Assembly (NCBI GenBank): GCA_938029725.1 | Contig: CALHGE010000009.1 | Location: forward strand, 62,001-126,000 | Length of the DNA stretch: 64,000 nt | DNA from: an uncultured Flavobacteriaceae bacterium | Lineage (GTDB): Bacteria > Bacteroidota > Bacteroidia > Flavobacteriales > Flavobacteriaceae | Direction of reading: 5' to 3' | Shown: positions 28,192 through 38,575 of the stretch, in pieces | Numbering within the stretch: the stretch's first letter is position 1 | Layout: each line of letters begins with the position of its first letter | Notes under the pieces: generated by a model | Database searches by the model: none | The model's input: the letters and a program-made list of their open reading frames with translations, nothing else | What the model was told of the DNA's origin: nothing | Position numbers and translations under genes: made by a program

Positions 28192-29394
28192 ATGAAATAC
28201 AATTTTGATGAAATTATAGACCGCCAAAATACCAATGCAATGAGTTTGGGTGGTTATCGAAACTATCTTTTCGGAGGCAGTGATGCATTTGATTCTGATT
28301 ATGCTGAAGCGGATTTAATACCCATGTGGATTGCCGATATGGAATTTGCCTCACCTCCAGCAGTAATTCGTGCGGTTAAGGAAAGGGCCGATCATGGTGT
28401 TTTTGGATATTCTCAAATCTTCGATCCTAGTTATAAAGAGGCCTTTCTAAACTGGTCAAAACACTATTACGACTGGAAGTTTAACCCTGATCATCTGGTT
28501 ACTTCACAAGGAGTTATACCTGCCTTATTCAGTTTAGTGAAATATATTTGTGCTTTTGATGAGAAAGTGCTTATCATGACACCTTCCTATGCCTTTTTTA
28601 AGTTGGCAACCGAAGGAAGTGGGCGTGAATTGATTACCTCTGACCTTGTTTATACGGATGGTGACTATACGATTGACTTTGAAGATTTTCAAAGAAAAGC
28701 AGAAGATGAGAAAGTGACTCTGACTATTTTTTGTAACCCCCATAACCCTACAGGTCGAATTTGGAAGGAAGATGAGCTGCGACGTTTCGGAGAAATATGT
28801 TTGGAGAATAATGTGATGATTATTTCAGATGAGATTCATTGTGATCTGCTAAGAACAGAAAATACATTCACACCTTTGTCTAGGCTTTTCCCGCTAAGTG
28901 ATAAAATAATTACTTGTATGGCGCCAAGTAAAACCTTCAATATGGCAGGTTTTATGATTGCTAATATTATAATTCCTAATCGTGAGTTACTGGCCCTTTG
29001 GCAGCGTACGGAAGTTCCAATAGTAAACCCTTTAAGTATTGTTGCGGCACAGGCGGCCTATTCTCATGGGCATGATTGGTTAGAGCAACTACGAAAATAT
29101 TTAGATGGAAACTTTGAATTTTTAAGGTGTTATTTAGCAGAGCACCTACCCAATGCAATTTTTAAAACCCCTGAGGCTACCTACCTCGCTTGGGTAAACC
29201 TAGGTGCCTATTTGCCAGAAGAAGAAGATTTAACTTTGTTTTTTGCAAATAAAGCAGGTGTACTTCTCGAGGGCGATACCATGTTCGTAGCCAATGGTGC
29301 TGGTCATATTCGCTTGAATCTAGCTTGCCCAAGAGCCCGTTTAGAGCAAGGCTTAGGTCGTATGGTAAAGGCAATTCAGGCGCTAAAGTCATAG
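28192..29394 (+). CDS. MalY/PatB-family PLP-dependent aminotransferase / C-S lyase
   Basis: LIPMWIADMEFASPPAVIRAVKERADHGVFGYS; FCNPHNPTGRIW; DEIHCDL; APSKTFNMAGF. Confidence 0.92.
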   Translation: MKYNFDEIIDRQNTNAMSLGGYRNYLFGGSDAFDSDYAEADLIPMWIADMEFASPPAVIRAVKERADHGVFGYSQIFDPSYKEAFLNWSKHYYDWKFNPDHLVTSQGVIPALFSLVKYICAFDEKVLIMTPSYAFFKLATEGSGRELITSDLVYTDGDYTIDFEDFQRKAEDEKVTLTIFCNPHNPTGRIWKEDELRRFGEICLENNVMIISDEIHCDLLRTENTFTPLSRLFPLSDKIITCMAPSKTFNMAGFMIANIIIPNRELLALWQRTEVPIVNPLSIVAAQAAYSHGHDWLEQLRKYLDGNFEFLRCYLAEHLPNAIFKTPEATYLAWVNLGAYLPEEEDLTLFFANKAGVLLEGDTMFVANGAGHIRLNLACPRARLEQGLGRMVKAIQALKS

Positions 29395-29538
29395 GTGTAT
29401 TTTAGAAGTAATGAATTTGTGTTAAGATCTGGTATTGTATTTGTACTTAAAATTACAGCTTAAGTTTATTCAAATCTGTTAACAATTTTTGGCAGTAGAA
29501 CTACAGCATGTTTTTTGATTTTAAGTAACTTTGAACAT

Positions 29539-29838
29539 ATGGGATTTTTAAGCAAATTCACGAAATTAAGCAGAAGCAAGGGCTTTGATTATCAACCGCG
29601 TTACTATAAAAGTGATAAGGAGGGCAATCCCTTTAAAATTGAATACAAATTTGATCAATTTCGAACTACAGCGGGTTCCAACAGAGGTTTGAAGAATAAA
29701 GTTAATAATATTCTTGAAGATTCTAGAAAGCAAAGTGATCGGAAGACACGAATGCGATTGCTTATTATTATAGCTATATTGGTGCTCATATTTCTTTATA
29801 TTATTGATTTCGATTTTACTATATTCTATTCTAGCTAA
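29539..29838 (+). CDS. Small conserved protein with C-terminal TM helix, often annotated 'riboflavin synthase subunit beta' in Flavobacteriia
   Basis: MGFLSKFTKLSRSKGFDYQPRYYKSDKEGNPFKIEYKFDQFRTT...RLLIIIAILVLIFLYII; start at ATG 29539 favoured over track start 29515. Confidence 0.7.
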   Translation: MGFLSKFTKLSRSKGFDYQPRYYKSDKEGNPFKIEYKFDQFRTTAGSNRGLKNKVNNILEDSRKQSDRKTRMRLLIIIAILVLIFLYIIDFDFTIFYSS

Positions 29839-31694
29839 TGGCAGATATCATCAAACTTCTGCCAGACCATGTTGCCAATCAAATTGCTGCAGGTGAGGTA
29901 GTGCAACGACCAGCGTCGGTTGTGAAGGAACTTCTTGAAAATGCAATTGATGCTGGTGCTAGCACCATTATGCTCATTGTACGTGATGGTGGTAAAGCAT
30001 TGATTCATGTGGTAGATGATGGCATCGGCATGAGCGCTACTGACGCGCGATTGAGTTTCGAACGGCATGCGACTTCAAAAATTCAAAAAGCGGAAGACCT
30101 TTTTAATTTAAATACAAAAGGGTTTCGCGGTGAAGCCTTGGCTTCTATAGCAGCGATTGCACATGTTGAAATGCAAACCAAGCCAGAGTGTGATGAGTTG
30201 GGTACGGTGCTAAAGATGGAGGGTAGTAAAATTATATCTCAAGAAGTAGGAGCAACTACCAAGGGTACCTCAATGGCAGTTAAAAACCTGTTTTTTAACA
30301 TTCCAGCACGACGGAATTTCCTAAAATCAAATCATGTAGAATTGCGTCATATTACTGATGAATTCCATAGAGTTGTATTAGCACATCCAACTATCGCTTT
30401 TCATTTCCATAACAATGGCAGCGAAATGTTTAATCTTCCAAAAAGTAATCATCGGCAACGTATCGTGAATGTTTTTGGAAGTAAAACGAATCAGAAATTA
30501 GTGCCTGTTACGGAGGCAACACAGGTAGTTAAGATTTCAGGTTTCATCAATAAACCTGAATTTGCTAAAAAAAGTAGGGGTGAACAATTTTTCTTTGTAA
30601 ATCATCGGTTTATCAAGAGTCCGTATTTACATCATGCCGTTGTTTCAGCGTTTGAGGGTGTTATAAAACCAGACACCTATCCGGGGTATTTTTTATACTT
30701 GGAAGTTGATCCTGCATCTATAGATATTAATATACACCCCACAAAAACAGAGGTCAAGTTTGATGATGAGCATACGCTTTATGCTATCTTACGTTCTACG
30801 ATAAAGCATAGTTTAGGACAATTTAATGTTGTGCCTGCTTTAGATTTCGAGCAAGATCAAAACCTTGAGACACCGTATGCCTATAAAGAAAAAGAGGCTC
30901 AAGTACCTAGGGTAGCAGTTGATTCTGGCTTTAATCCGTTTCAAGAAGGTAGCAAATCAAAAGGAGTGTCTTCGTATCGAAAAGAAAGTAATACTGGAAG
31001 CCAAGCATGGGAAGGTTTATACACAGGCTTAGAATCAGCAATAGGAAAAGAAGTCGCTTTTAGTAGCATGCAATTCGAATCAGAAACCATTACAGGCTCT
31101 GTATTTGATGAAGAAAAGGAATCTTTAGAGTCTACAGCGACTACGTTTCAGTTGCGAAGAAAATACATTGTAACTACCATTAAATCAGGCATGATAGTAA
31201 TTGACCAAAGTCGAGCACATCAGCGCGTTTTGTATGAGAAGTTCCTGAAAAACATAACAATTAAGGGGGCTGTAAGTCAGCAATTACTTTTTCCGTTGTC
31301 ACTTTCTTTTTCGTCAGCTGACTTGGTAATTTTAGAAGAAATTAAAGAAAGCCTAAATACAATTGGTTTTATTTTTGGTAAGATGGAAAATGAAACCGTA
31401 GCGGTAAAAGGCGTTCCAGTGCTAGTTTCAGAAAGCGAAGTTGGCATGGTATTGGATCAATTAATTTCCGATTGTCAAATGGAAGTTTCAGGTGATAGTT
31501 TTTCGCAATCAGATCTTCTAGCAAAGACCCTAGCCAAGACACTTTCAGTAAAGACAGGCGAAATTTTGGAAAGCGCTTCGCAAATAGCTTTGGTAAATAA
31601 TTTATTTGCTTGTAAGGAGTCTTTGGTGAGCCCATTTAATAAACCCGTATATATAACAATTACGGAAAACGATATTGATAGAAAATTTATATAG
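29838..31694 (+). CDS. mutL: DNA mismatch repair protein MutL
   Basis: IIKLLPDHVANQIAAGEVVQRPASVVKELLENAIDAGA; DDGIGMSATDARLSFERHATSKI; GFRGEALASIAAIA. Confidence 0.97.
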   Translation: MADIIKLLPDHVANQIAAGEVVQRPASVVKELLENAIDAGASTIMLIVRDGGKALIHVVDDGIGMSATDARLSFERHATSKIQKAEDLFNLNTKGFRGEALASIAAIAHVEMQTKPECDELGTVLKMEGSKIISQEVGATTKGTSMAVKNLFFNIPARRNFLKSNHVELRHITDEFHRVVLAHPTIAFHFHNNGSEMFNLPKSNHRQRIVNVFGSKTNQKLVPVTEATQVVKISGFINKPEFAKKSRGEQFFFVNHRFIKSPYLHHAVVSAFEGVIKPDTYPGYFLYLEVDPASIDINIHPTKTEVKFDDEHTLYAILRSTIKHSLGQFNVVPALDFEQDQNLETPYAYKEKEAQVPRVAVDSGFNPFQEGSKSKGVSSYRKESNTGSQAWEGLYTGLESAIGKEVAFSSMQFESETITGSVFDEEKESLESTATTFQLRRKYIVTTIKSGMIVIDQSRAHQRVLYEKFLKNITIKGAVSQQLLFPLSLSFSSADLVILEEIKESLNTIGFIFGKMENETVAVKGVPVLVSESEVGMVLDQLISDCQMEVSGDSFSQSDLLAKTLAKTLSVKTGEILESASQIALVNNLFACKESLVSPFNKPVYITITENDIDRKFI

Positions 31695-32438
31695 ATGAAT
31701 AAACTTACAGAAGCTGTTAAACACCTCTTAATCGTAAATGTCTTGTTCTTCATAGCAACATCATTGTACGGTGATATGATGTATGAATGGTTCTCTTTGT
31801 GGTTTCCGAAGAATGAAAATTTTCAGTTCTGGCAGTCGGTTTCGCACATGTTCATGCACGGTGGTATTGCGCATATAGGCTTTAATATGTTTGCTTTATG
31901 GATGTTTGGTGGCCCAGTTGAGCAGTATTTAGGGAAGAATAAGTTTTTGTTTATTTACTTTTCTGCCGGACTAGGTGCTGCACTTTTTCAGGTGGCTTTT
32001 TATTATTTTAACTACCTCCCTGTTTTTACAGAACTGGTCGACTCAGGATTAACCGGAGACGAAATTACTAGGATGTTGACCTCCAATCAAACACTGGGGC
32101 AATTGACGCAAAGCCAATTGTATAATTTACAAGAAATATTTCCTATTTATAATGCATCAATGGTAGGTGCTTCTGGTTGTATCATGGGTATTTTAGCAGC
32201 TTTCGGATTAATGAATCCCAATGCGGAATTGATGATGATATTTCTGCCTATTCCGATAAAAGCTAAATATTTTATCCCTGGAATTATTCTATTAGATGTG
32301 GTTTCTGCGATTACAGGTCAATCCTTTTTTAGTCCGAGCAATACTGCTTATATGGCACATGTAGGCGGAGCTGTTGTTGGGTTTGCAATTATGTGGTACT
32401 GGAAAAAAAATTCATTCAATAAAAATCGTTGGAATTAA
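31695..32438 (+). CDS. Rhomboid family intramembrane serine protease
   Basis: MFMHGGIAHIGFNMFALWMFGG; MVGASGCIMGI; AYMAHVGGAVVGF. Confidence 0.92.
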   Translation: MNKLTEAVKHLLIVNVLFFIATSLYGDMMYEWFSLWFPKNENFQFWQSVSHMFMHGGIAHIGFNMFALWMFGGPVEQYLGKNKFLFIYFSAGLGAALFQVAFYYFNYLPVFTELVDSGLTGDEITRMLTSNQTLGQLTQSQLYNLQEIFPIYNASMVGASGCIMGILAAFGLMNPNAELMMIFLPIPIKAKYFIPGIILLDVVSAITGQSFFSPSNTAYMAHVGGAVVGFAIMWYWKKNSFNKNRWN

Positions 32439-32439
32439 T

Positions 32440-33297
32440 ATGGCAAACGGAGGATTACGATATCAATACGCTCGGTTAAATATTGCTGAGAAGCTTATAG
32501 CTATTAATGTAGCTGTATTTATAGTTGTTGGCTTGCTGACGAATTTGGTTTTGCCCTCGTTTGAGGGCTGGTTCGTTTTACCGGCCTCTTTGAATCAATT
32601 CTTGGTGCAACCTTGGTCATTGGTTACCTATGGTTTTTTACACAGTGGTATATTTCACCTGCTTTGGAATATGTATGTGCTATATTTTTCAGGACGTATA
32701 CTATTAAATCTATTTGATAGCAAGCGTTTTATTAATATTTACTTTTTAGGAATTATGCTTGGCGGCATGTTCTTCTTGCTAACTGATGTTTTGTTTTTGC
32801 AAAGTAATTCAGTGCTTTTGGGAGCATCGGCAGGCGTGATGGCAGTGCTTATATTTGTTTGTACCTACAATCCAAATCAAGAGATGCGTGTTGTGTTTTT
32901 CAATGTAAAATTATGGCAGGTTGGATTATTTGTTGTGCTAGTTGATTTAATTCAAATTAGTAATGGAGGGTCTAATTTTGGCGGGCGAATAGCGCACCTT
33001 GGCGGAGCGTTTTTAGGATATATGTACGCACGGCAGCTAATGCAAGGGCGTGATATTGGTGCTGGTTTTTCTAAATTTTTAGATGGCCTAGCCGGGCTCT
33101 TTAAACCTAGTGATAAGAAAGCTCCTATGAAAACAGTGTATAAGAATAGAGAAACGACCAAATCAAAGGCAAAACATGACAAGGATAGTCGCCAAAGGCA
33201 AATTGATATGATCCTTGATAAAATCAGTAAATCGGGTTACGAAAGTCTTTCGAAAACTGAAAAAGATTTTTTATTTAAAGCAGGTAAAGAAGACTAG
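32440..33297 (+). CDS. Second rhomboid family intramembrane serine protease
   Basis: GFLHSGIFHLLWNMYVLYFSGRI; LLGASAGVMAVL; RIAHLGGAFLGY; start ATG 32440 follows the stop of the preceding gene by 1 nt. Confidence 0.92.
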   Translation: MANGGLRYQYARLNIAEKLIAINVAVFIVVGLLTNLVLPSFEGWFVLPASLNQFLVQPWSLVTYGFLHSGIFHLLWNMYVLYFSGRILLNLFDSKRFINIYFLGIMLGGMFFLLTDVLFLQSNSVLLGASAGVMAVLIFVCTYNPNQEMRVVFFNVKLWQVGLFVVLVDLIQISNGGSNFGGRIAHLGGAFLGYMYARQLMQGRDIGAGFSKFLDGLAGLFKPSDKKAPMKTVYKNRETTKSKAKHDKDSRQRQIDMILDKISKSGYESLSKTEKDFLFKAGKED

Positions 33298-33302
33298 AAC
33301 AA

Positions 33303-34334
33303 GTGAACGGTTTAAACTTCTTTAGCAAAATTGTCTTTTTTTTAAATGCTATAGCTGCATTGCTTCTGTTGTTGGCTTGCGCAGTGCCTCATATCTCAAA
33401 CCAAAAATTTGCTTTCCTATCGTTTTTGAGTTTAGCCGTACCGGTATTGGTAGGGGTTAATTTTTTATTTCTACTCTTTTGGGGCTTAAAGAGAAGAAGT
33501 CAATTAGGGCTTTCTCTTTTTGTATTAGTATTCGGTTATTTTTCTCTTGGCACTTTTATTAAATTCAATTCTTCTGAAGCAGAAGCTCTAGACGAGGATT
33601 TAAGTATTATGAGTTTTAACGTTCGCGTCTTTAATAAATACGGGGAGCTTGACAACCCTAATGTTTTTGAAGATATTAAGGCATTTATTGAAAAAGAGAA
33701 GCCTGATGTTGTCTGTTTTCAAGAACCTAATTACACAAGAAAACAGGAATATTTAAAGGAGTATCCATATCAATATCTTGAGTATATGCATATAAATGGG
33801 AAGGTGTTATTAGGTATTTTTTCAAAATACCCTATTATTAAATCTGATTTCATCTCTTTTCCCGGAAGTGTGAATAATGGTGCTTATGCTGATATACTTT
33901 ATAAAAAAGATACTATTCGCATCTATAATGTTCATATGCAGTCATTAGGAGTTACCCCAGGAAATGGCATCATATTGAATTCTCAAAAGGATAAGCTTTT
34001 TAAGAAAGTGACGAAACAATTTAAATTGCAACAGCAGCAAGCTAAGATTTTAGAGGAACACATGAATTTAAATGACTACAAGCAAATTTTATGTGGTGAC
34101 TTTAATAATACACAGTTTTCGAATACCTACAAAACCATGAAAGGCGATAAGCAAGATACGTTTATAGAAAAAGGAATCGGATATGGGCGAACCCTTAAGT
34201 TTCATGGCTTACCAGTCCGTATTGACTTTATTTTGGCTGACCCTGAATTTACAGTTAAAAGCCACAAGAATTATGATGTTGAATACTCTGATCACTACCC
34301 ACTTATGGCCTCATTTAGGCTAAAGTCCGATTAG
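33303..34334 (+). CDS. Endonuclease/exonuclease/phosphatase family protein with N-terminal TM segments
   Basis: LSIMSFNVRVFNKYG...PDVVCFQEPN; LCGDFNNTQFS; YSDHYPLMASF; GTG start. Confidence 0.9.
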   Translation: MNGLNFFSKIVFFLNAIAALLLLLACAVPHISNQKFAFLSFLSLAVPVLVGVNFLFLLFWGLKRRSQLGLSLFVLVFGYFSLGTFIKFNSSEAEALDEDLSIMSFNVRVFNKYGELDNPNVFEDIKAFIEKEKPDVVCFQEPNYTRKQEYLKEYPYQYLEYMHINGKVLLGIFSKYPIIKSDFISFPGSVNNGAYADILYKKDTIRIYNVHMQSLGVTPGNGIILNSQKDKLFKKVTKQFKLQQQQAKILEEHMNLNDYKQILCGDFNNTQFSNTYKTMKGDKQDTFIEKGIGYGRTLKFHGLPVRIDFILADPEFTVKSHKNYDVEYSDHYPLMASFRLKSD

Positions 34335-34634
34335 ATAACAATCTGTAAGATCTGCAAGAATATGCAGGAGTAGGGCAATACCAAAAATTCGAGTCTTTTT
34401 AAAGAGCAATAGACTAAAATATAGTCCTATAGCCCAATAACTGTGCAAAGGGTGAAAATCAATACTGCAGCGGTTCGGGTCAAAAATAGGAGTTGCCAAA
34501 ACATGATCTATATCAATCAGAATAGCGGAGAGTAAAATAAGGATTACATTTCCTCTGTTTTTTTTAAAAAAAAGCATCCCAATTATAAGGGGTGCGATAA
34601 AGTGAATTCCGTAGTGAAGGCAGAACCTAAGCAT
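34320..34634 (-). CDS. Small integral membrane protein (DUF6122-like)
   Basis: MLRFCLHYGIHFIAPLIIGMLFFKKNRGNVILILLSAILIDIDHVLATPIFDPNRCSIDFHPLHSYW. Confidence 0.75.
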   Translation of the reverse strand: MLRFCLHYGIHFIAPLIIGMLFFKKNRGNVILILLSAILIDIDHVLATPIFDPNRCSIDFHPLHSYWAIGLYFSLLLFKKTRIFGIALLLHILADLTDCYLIGL

Positions 34635-35259
34635 CTTGTAATGCTAGCTTTAGGTTTTTAAGGTATGATAATGCATTCGTACCCTCAGTAAATAAAAGGT
34701 CTAGAACACTTAGGTTTTCAATGAAGCCATGACGGTCTCCAAAGACTTGAACATATTCAGGCTGTGTAAATTCTAGTTTCTTTTTTGCTTGTACCAGGTA
34801 GCGTGCGTCAAAAAGGGTTTTTGATTGCATTTCAAAGCTTTCTGTTTTCAGATTAGGCATATCAATTTGGAGGCAATCAGAAATGATTTCTATCGATTTT
34901 AAATTATAATCTAGCAAGTAATCATATGTTTTAGTATACAAAGGAGCAATCTCATCTTCGTAAAACTCAAAATAGGGAGAAGTGCGATAAGCGGTCTGTA
35001 GTGCACGCCAATGCTGACGCTGCCACTTATAGTCGTTCTCTACTTTTACATCTTTGTACAGTTGTCTGCCTTGGTTTTTGCCCACATGTTTAATGGGTAT
35101 ATTGAGCATCAGTTTACCGCGGTCAGTACAAATGTAAGCTCGATTTCGATAGGTCTGTTTTTGAAAATTATCACATACTTCCCAGCAGATATCATTTTGA
35201 GCGATTACCGCAAAGGTAGCGATGTTAGGTATGTACGCTGGGTGTAGTAGTGTGTTCAA
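34627..35259 (-). CDS. WbqC family protein
   Basis: HPAYIPNIATFAVIAQNDICWEVCDNFQKQTYRNRAYI...GKLMLNIPIKHVGKNQGRQLYKDVKVENDYKWQRQHWRALQTAYRTSPYFEFYEDEIAPLY. Confidence 0.9.
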   Translation of the reverse strand: MNTLLHPAYIPNIATFAVIAQNDICWEVCDNFQKQTYRNRAYICTDRGKLMLNIPIKHVGKNQGRQLYKDVKVENDYKWQRQHWRALQTAYRTSPYFEFYEDEIAPLYTKTYDYLLDYNLKSIEIISDCLQIDMPNLKTESFEMQSKTLFDARYLVQAKKKLEFTQPEYVQVFGDRHGFIENLSVLDLLFTEGTNALSYLKNLKLALQDA

Positions 35260-35339
35260 TGTATCAATTTGTTAGGCTAGCAATTGTTCGATGCAACAGT
35301 GAGCTATTGCTACAAGTATGCATTACTTTTATTTACATA

Positions 35340-37058
35340 TTAAGATTTTTTTTTCTTCTTTCTAAAAAAGTCAAATGCAAACCATGCTGCAAGGGCAACC
35401 AAGAAGTATTTGAAATAGGAAACAGGTTCACCTGTACCGTTTACAGTGGTAAAAATACGATCCCATCGGGGTTTCCATTTCCATGGTGGATTCGTTCCTG
35501 TACCTTTAGCATTCATGAAATTATCTACGCTCATCCATATGAAAATCGGTGTGCCAACAATATGATTTTCTGGCACATAACCCCATGCGCGACTGTCTTC
35601 TGAATGATCTCGGTTATCACCCATCATCCAATAATAATCTTGTTTAAAGGTATAACTGTCAACTACCTGACCGTTTAAGCTGATTTGGTTTCCGCTCACC
35701 TTGATCGTGTTGCCTTCATATTTCTCAAGGATTTTTTTGTAAAACGGCAGAACACTAAGGTTTAAGGGCACTGTTTTTCCTTCTTCAGGAATATAAATTG
35801 GCCCAAATTGGTCATTACTCCAAGAATAATCTGCGCTTTGCGGAAATATGTTAGCCCCTCGAGCTCCCTTAGGGCTAATAATTCGTACAACAGAATCAAT
35901 AGTAGCATTCCCTTTCAGTTTTGCGGCCATCTCAAGGGTTAGTGGAGCCATTCTTTCGCGCCCAGTTTCTTCTTTTAGTGATATGCTGAATCGCTTTCTA
36001 ATAGCTGATGGTATGCCAGTTGCGGGCGTGTAGATCTCTATTTTACCATCCGATCTTCGATTATATCCTTTTACATAATTTTCTAAAGCATCAGCTTGTT
36101 GTTGATTCAATACCGATGCAATATATTTTCTTGTCAAATCGCTAACACCAATCTCTGCTAATAGTTTAGAAGATACGCCCTTGTTAGCATAAATATTAAA
36201 ATCGAATTGTGGTTTAGCCCTATCGGGTAATTCTAGTTGCTTTCCATTGATATAAACAAAACCATCAATCACCTGAAGAGAATCACCTGGTATTCCAACG
36301 CATCGTTTTACGTAATTTGATTTTTTATCTATTGGCTTTTCTACACCTTGTTCTTTTCTAAAAAACTGACGCACGGTATCTGCTGGCCAACTAAAAACAA
36401 CGATTTCTTTTCTTTTAATATCCTTAAATCCGGGCAGTCTAAAGTAGGGTAGCTGCGGCTTATTGACATAAGAAGGTATGTTCACAAAAGGAAGAGTATC
36501 ATGAACCATAGGTGCAGCGATTGTTGTCATGGGTGTACGGGCACCATAATGAAACTTGCTCACAAACAGCAAATCACCAATACGCAAGGTGCGTTCTAAT
36601 GATCCAGTAGGAATAACATAGGGTTGAATAAAATAGGTATGCACCAAGGTTGCGGCTACAATGGCAAACACAATAGAGCTAACCCATTCGCCAGCAACAC
36701 TTCTTGGGTTGAGACTTCTTTCTTTCACATGCTCAAGGTCTAGCGCATAGTTTACATAGTAGATATAAAAACCTAGCGTGAGTATAACGAGCCATGTTTC
36801 AAGCAAATTTGTTCGCCCAAAACTACGTATCGTTTCCACCCAAAGAACAGGAAACATCAATAAATTAATGATAGGAATAAACAATAAAATCACCCACCAT
36901 TTCGGGCGATTGATAATCTGCATTAAAACGATAGCGTTATAAACAGGAATTGCTGCTTCCCAAGCTTTTCTTCCAGCTTTTACGTATAGCTTCCAAGTTC
37001 CTAAAAAGTGGATTACTTGAATAATAAGAATAAATAAGAGCCATTGTGTTGCGTTCAT
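35340..37058 (-). CDS. lepB: Signal peptidase I (large Bacteroidota form)
   Basis: [81 protein letters not shown]. Confidence 0.94.
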   Translation of the reverse strand: MNATQWLLFILIIQVIHFLGTWKLYVKAGRKAWEAAIPVYNAIVLMQIINRPKWWVILLFIPIINLLMFPVLWVETIRSFGRTNLLETWLVILTLGFYIYYVNYALDLEHVKERSLNPRSVAGEWVSSIVFAIVAATLVHTYFIQPYVIPTGSLERTLRIGDLLFVSKFHYGARTPMTTIAAPMVHDTLPFVNIPSYVNKPQLPYFRLPGFKDIKRKEIVVFSWPADTVRQFFRKEQGVEKPIDKKSNYVKRCVGIPGDSLQVIDGFVYINGKQLELPDRAKPQFDFNIYANKGVSSKLLAEIGVSDLTRKYIASVLNQQQADALENYVKGYNRRSDGKIEIYTPATGIPSAIRKRFSISLKEETGRERMAPLTLEMAAKLKGNATIDSVVRIISPKGARGANIFPQSADYSWSNDQFGPIYIPEEGKTVPLNLSVLPFYKKILEKYEGNTIKVSGNQISLNGQVVDSYTFKQDYYWMMGDNRDHSEDSRAWGYVPENHIVGTPIFIWMSVDNFMNAKGTGTNPPWKWKPRWDRIFTTVNGTGEPVSYFKYFLVALAAWFAFDFFRKKKKKS

Positions 37059-37121
37059 GGTAAAATGTATGAGTTAAAAATTCACCTTTATTGGTTGCGA
37101 ACTTTTAGTTTTTTTTATTTT

Positions 37122-37205
37122 GCTTACTGCTTACTGCTTACTGCTTACTGCTTACTGCTTACTGCTTACTGCTTACTGCTTACTGCTTACTGCTTACTGC
37201 TTACT
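37122..37205. repeat. Heptanucleotide tandem repeat (GCTTACT)12
   Basis: 84 bp of uninterrupted GCTTACT, 12 copies, in the dapB-lepB intergenic region. Confidence 0.97.
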
Positions 37206-37208
37206 AGT

Positions 37209-37907
37209 TCATAATCCTAATACATCTTTCATTGAGAAGACGCCTTCTTTTCCAATAATCCATTCGGCAGCTATAATCGCTCCTAAGGCAAAGCCTTCTC
37301 TGTTATGTGCCGTATGCTTTATTTCGACAGCATCTACACTAGCATCATAAACAACGGTATGTGTGCCTGGTGTTGTTCCTATTCGCTTAGAGCTAATCGA
37401 AATAGCTTTTTCTGAACCTTCGTCCATTTTCCAAGACTCATAACTTGTATTTTCAATAATACCCTCCGCTAAGGTGATGGCAGTACCACTTGGAGCATCC
37501 AATTTTTGTGTGTGGTGTATTTCTTCCATCGAAACCTGATATTGATTCAGGTTTTTCATCATTTTAGCCAAATATGCATTGAGTTCAAAAAATACATTTA
37601 CGCCTAAACTAAAGTTTGACGCATATATAAAAGCACCTTTTTTAGCTTTACATAAAGCGATAGCCTCATCATAATCTTGAAGCCATCCCGTTGTTCCAGA
37701 TATAACGGGAACATTATTTTCAATACAACTTGAAATGTTTTTAAAAGCGGCATCTGGCATGCTAAAATCGATAGCAACATCCATAGCTTTAAAATCGATA
37801 TCAATGGTGTTAACATCAACTTTTGCAACAATAGTATGGCCTCTTTGCTCTGCAAGGTCTGCAATCATCTTGCCCATTTTTCCATAACCAAACAATGCAA
37901 TATTCAT
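37209..37907 (-). CDS. dapB: 4-hydroxy-tetrahydrodipicolinate reductase
   Basis: [70 protein letters not shown]. Confidence 0.95.
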   Translation of the reverse strand: MNIALFGYGKMGKMIADLAEQRGHTIVAKVDVNTIDIDFKAMDVAIDFSMPDAAFKNISSCIENNVPVISGTTGWLQDYDEAIALCKAKKGAFIYASNFSLGVNVFFELNAYLAKMMKNLNQYQVSMEEIHHTQKLDAPSGTAITLAEGIIENTSYESWKMDEGSEKAISISSKRIGTTPGTHTVVYDASVDAVEIKHTAHNREGFALGAIIAAEWIIGKEGVFSMKDVLGL

Positions 37908-37909
37908 TT

Positions 37910-38575
37910 CTAAAATTTTACGATTAGCGCCATACCATAATGCGGATTAGTGGTGATCGGATTCACTTCTAAATAGGGTTGAAATTCCATATCGAAGCTT
38001 AAATCATCGTCTATATTAAATTGCTTTAAATGCGCGTCTACATTGGCATCAACGATATTAAGGGCGTATAGCAATATCGTGACCAATAAGGTAAGATCAC
38101 GATCACTCTGGCGATCGTTTTGGAGTCTTTCTAGACGTTGGTCGTCAATCTCTGGGGTAGTTCTAGTCGTTACTTCACCAGGTTCTAATCTTAAGTCATA
38201 AAACTCATCATCAGTAAAACCAGCTTTCCGTCTTTTAAAAGCAGTTCTAAGATCTTTGTAATTTGTGTCATAAAAAGTGTACCCATATATTCCTGCCCCA
38301 ATAGCACCTAATACAATGGGAACTTTCCAATACCGTTTATTGTAAACTTGACCTAAACCTGGTATTACCGCAGAGTAAAAGCCAGCTTTAGCCGGAGCTA
38401 ATGCATTTAAACTTCGCTTTTTCGTTACTAGCGAATCAATTATGAGTATGCCCTCTTCTTTCAAGTCGACTTGAAGCGAATCTGTTTCTGAAGCATTCGG
38501 TTCGTCTTCTTGCCCCCAAGTGAGGAATGCAGAAAGTAAAAACACTAAAGAAAGAATGAAATGCTTACTTGCCAA
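37910..38575 (-). CDS. DUF5683 domain protein
   Basis: Signal peptide; APAKAGFYSAVIPGLGQVYNKRYWKVPIVLGAIGAGIYGYTFYD; conserved position between parB and dapB. Confidence 0.85.
   Translation of the reverse strand: MASKHFILSLVFLLSAFLTWGQEDEPNASETDSLQVDLKEEGILIIDSLVTKKRSLNALAPAKAGFYSAVIPGLGQVYNKRYWKVPIVLGAIGAGIYGYTFYDTNYKDLRTAFKRRKAGFTDDEFYDLRLEPGEVTTRTTPEIDDQRLERLQNDRQSDRDLTLLVTILLYALNIVDANVDAHLKQFNIDDDLSFDMEFQPYLEVNPITTNPHYGMALIVKF

Noticed and set aside
37122-37205. CRISPR array
   Set aside because: Units are 7 bp with no spacers; it is a simple tandem repeat.
37120-37350. [32 protein letters not shown]... as a repetitive peptide gene
   Set aside because: It is simply the translation of the (GCTTACT)12 tandem array running into antisense dapB.
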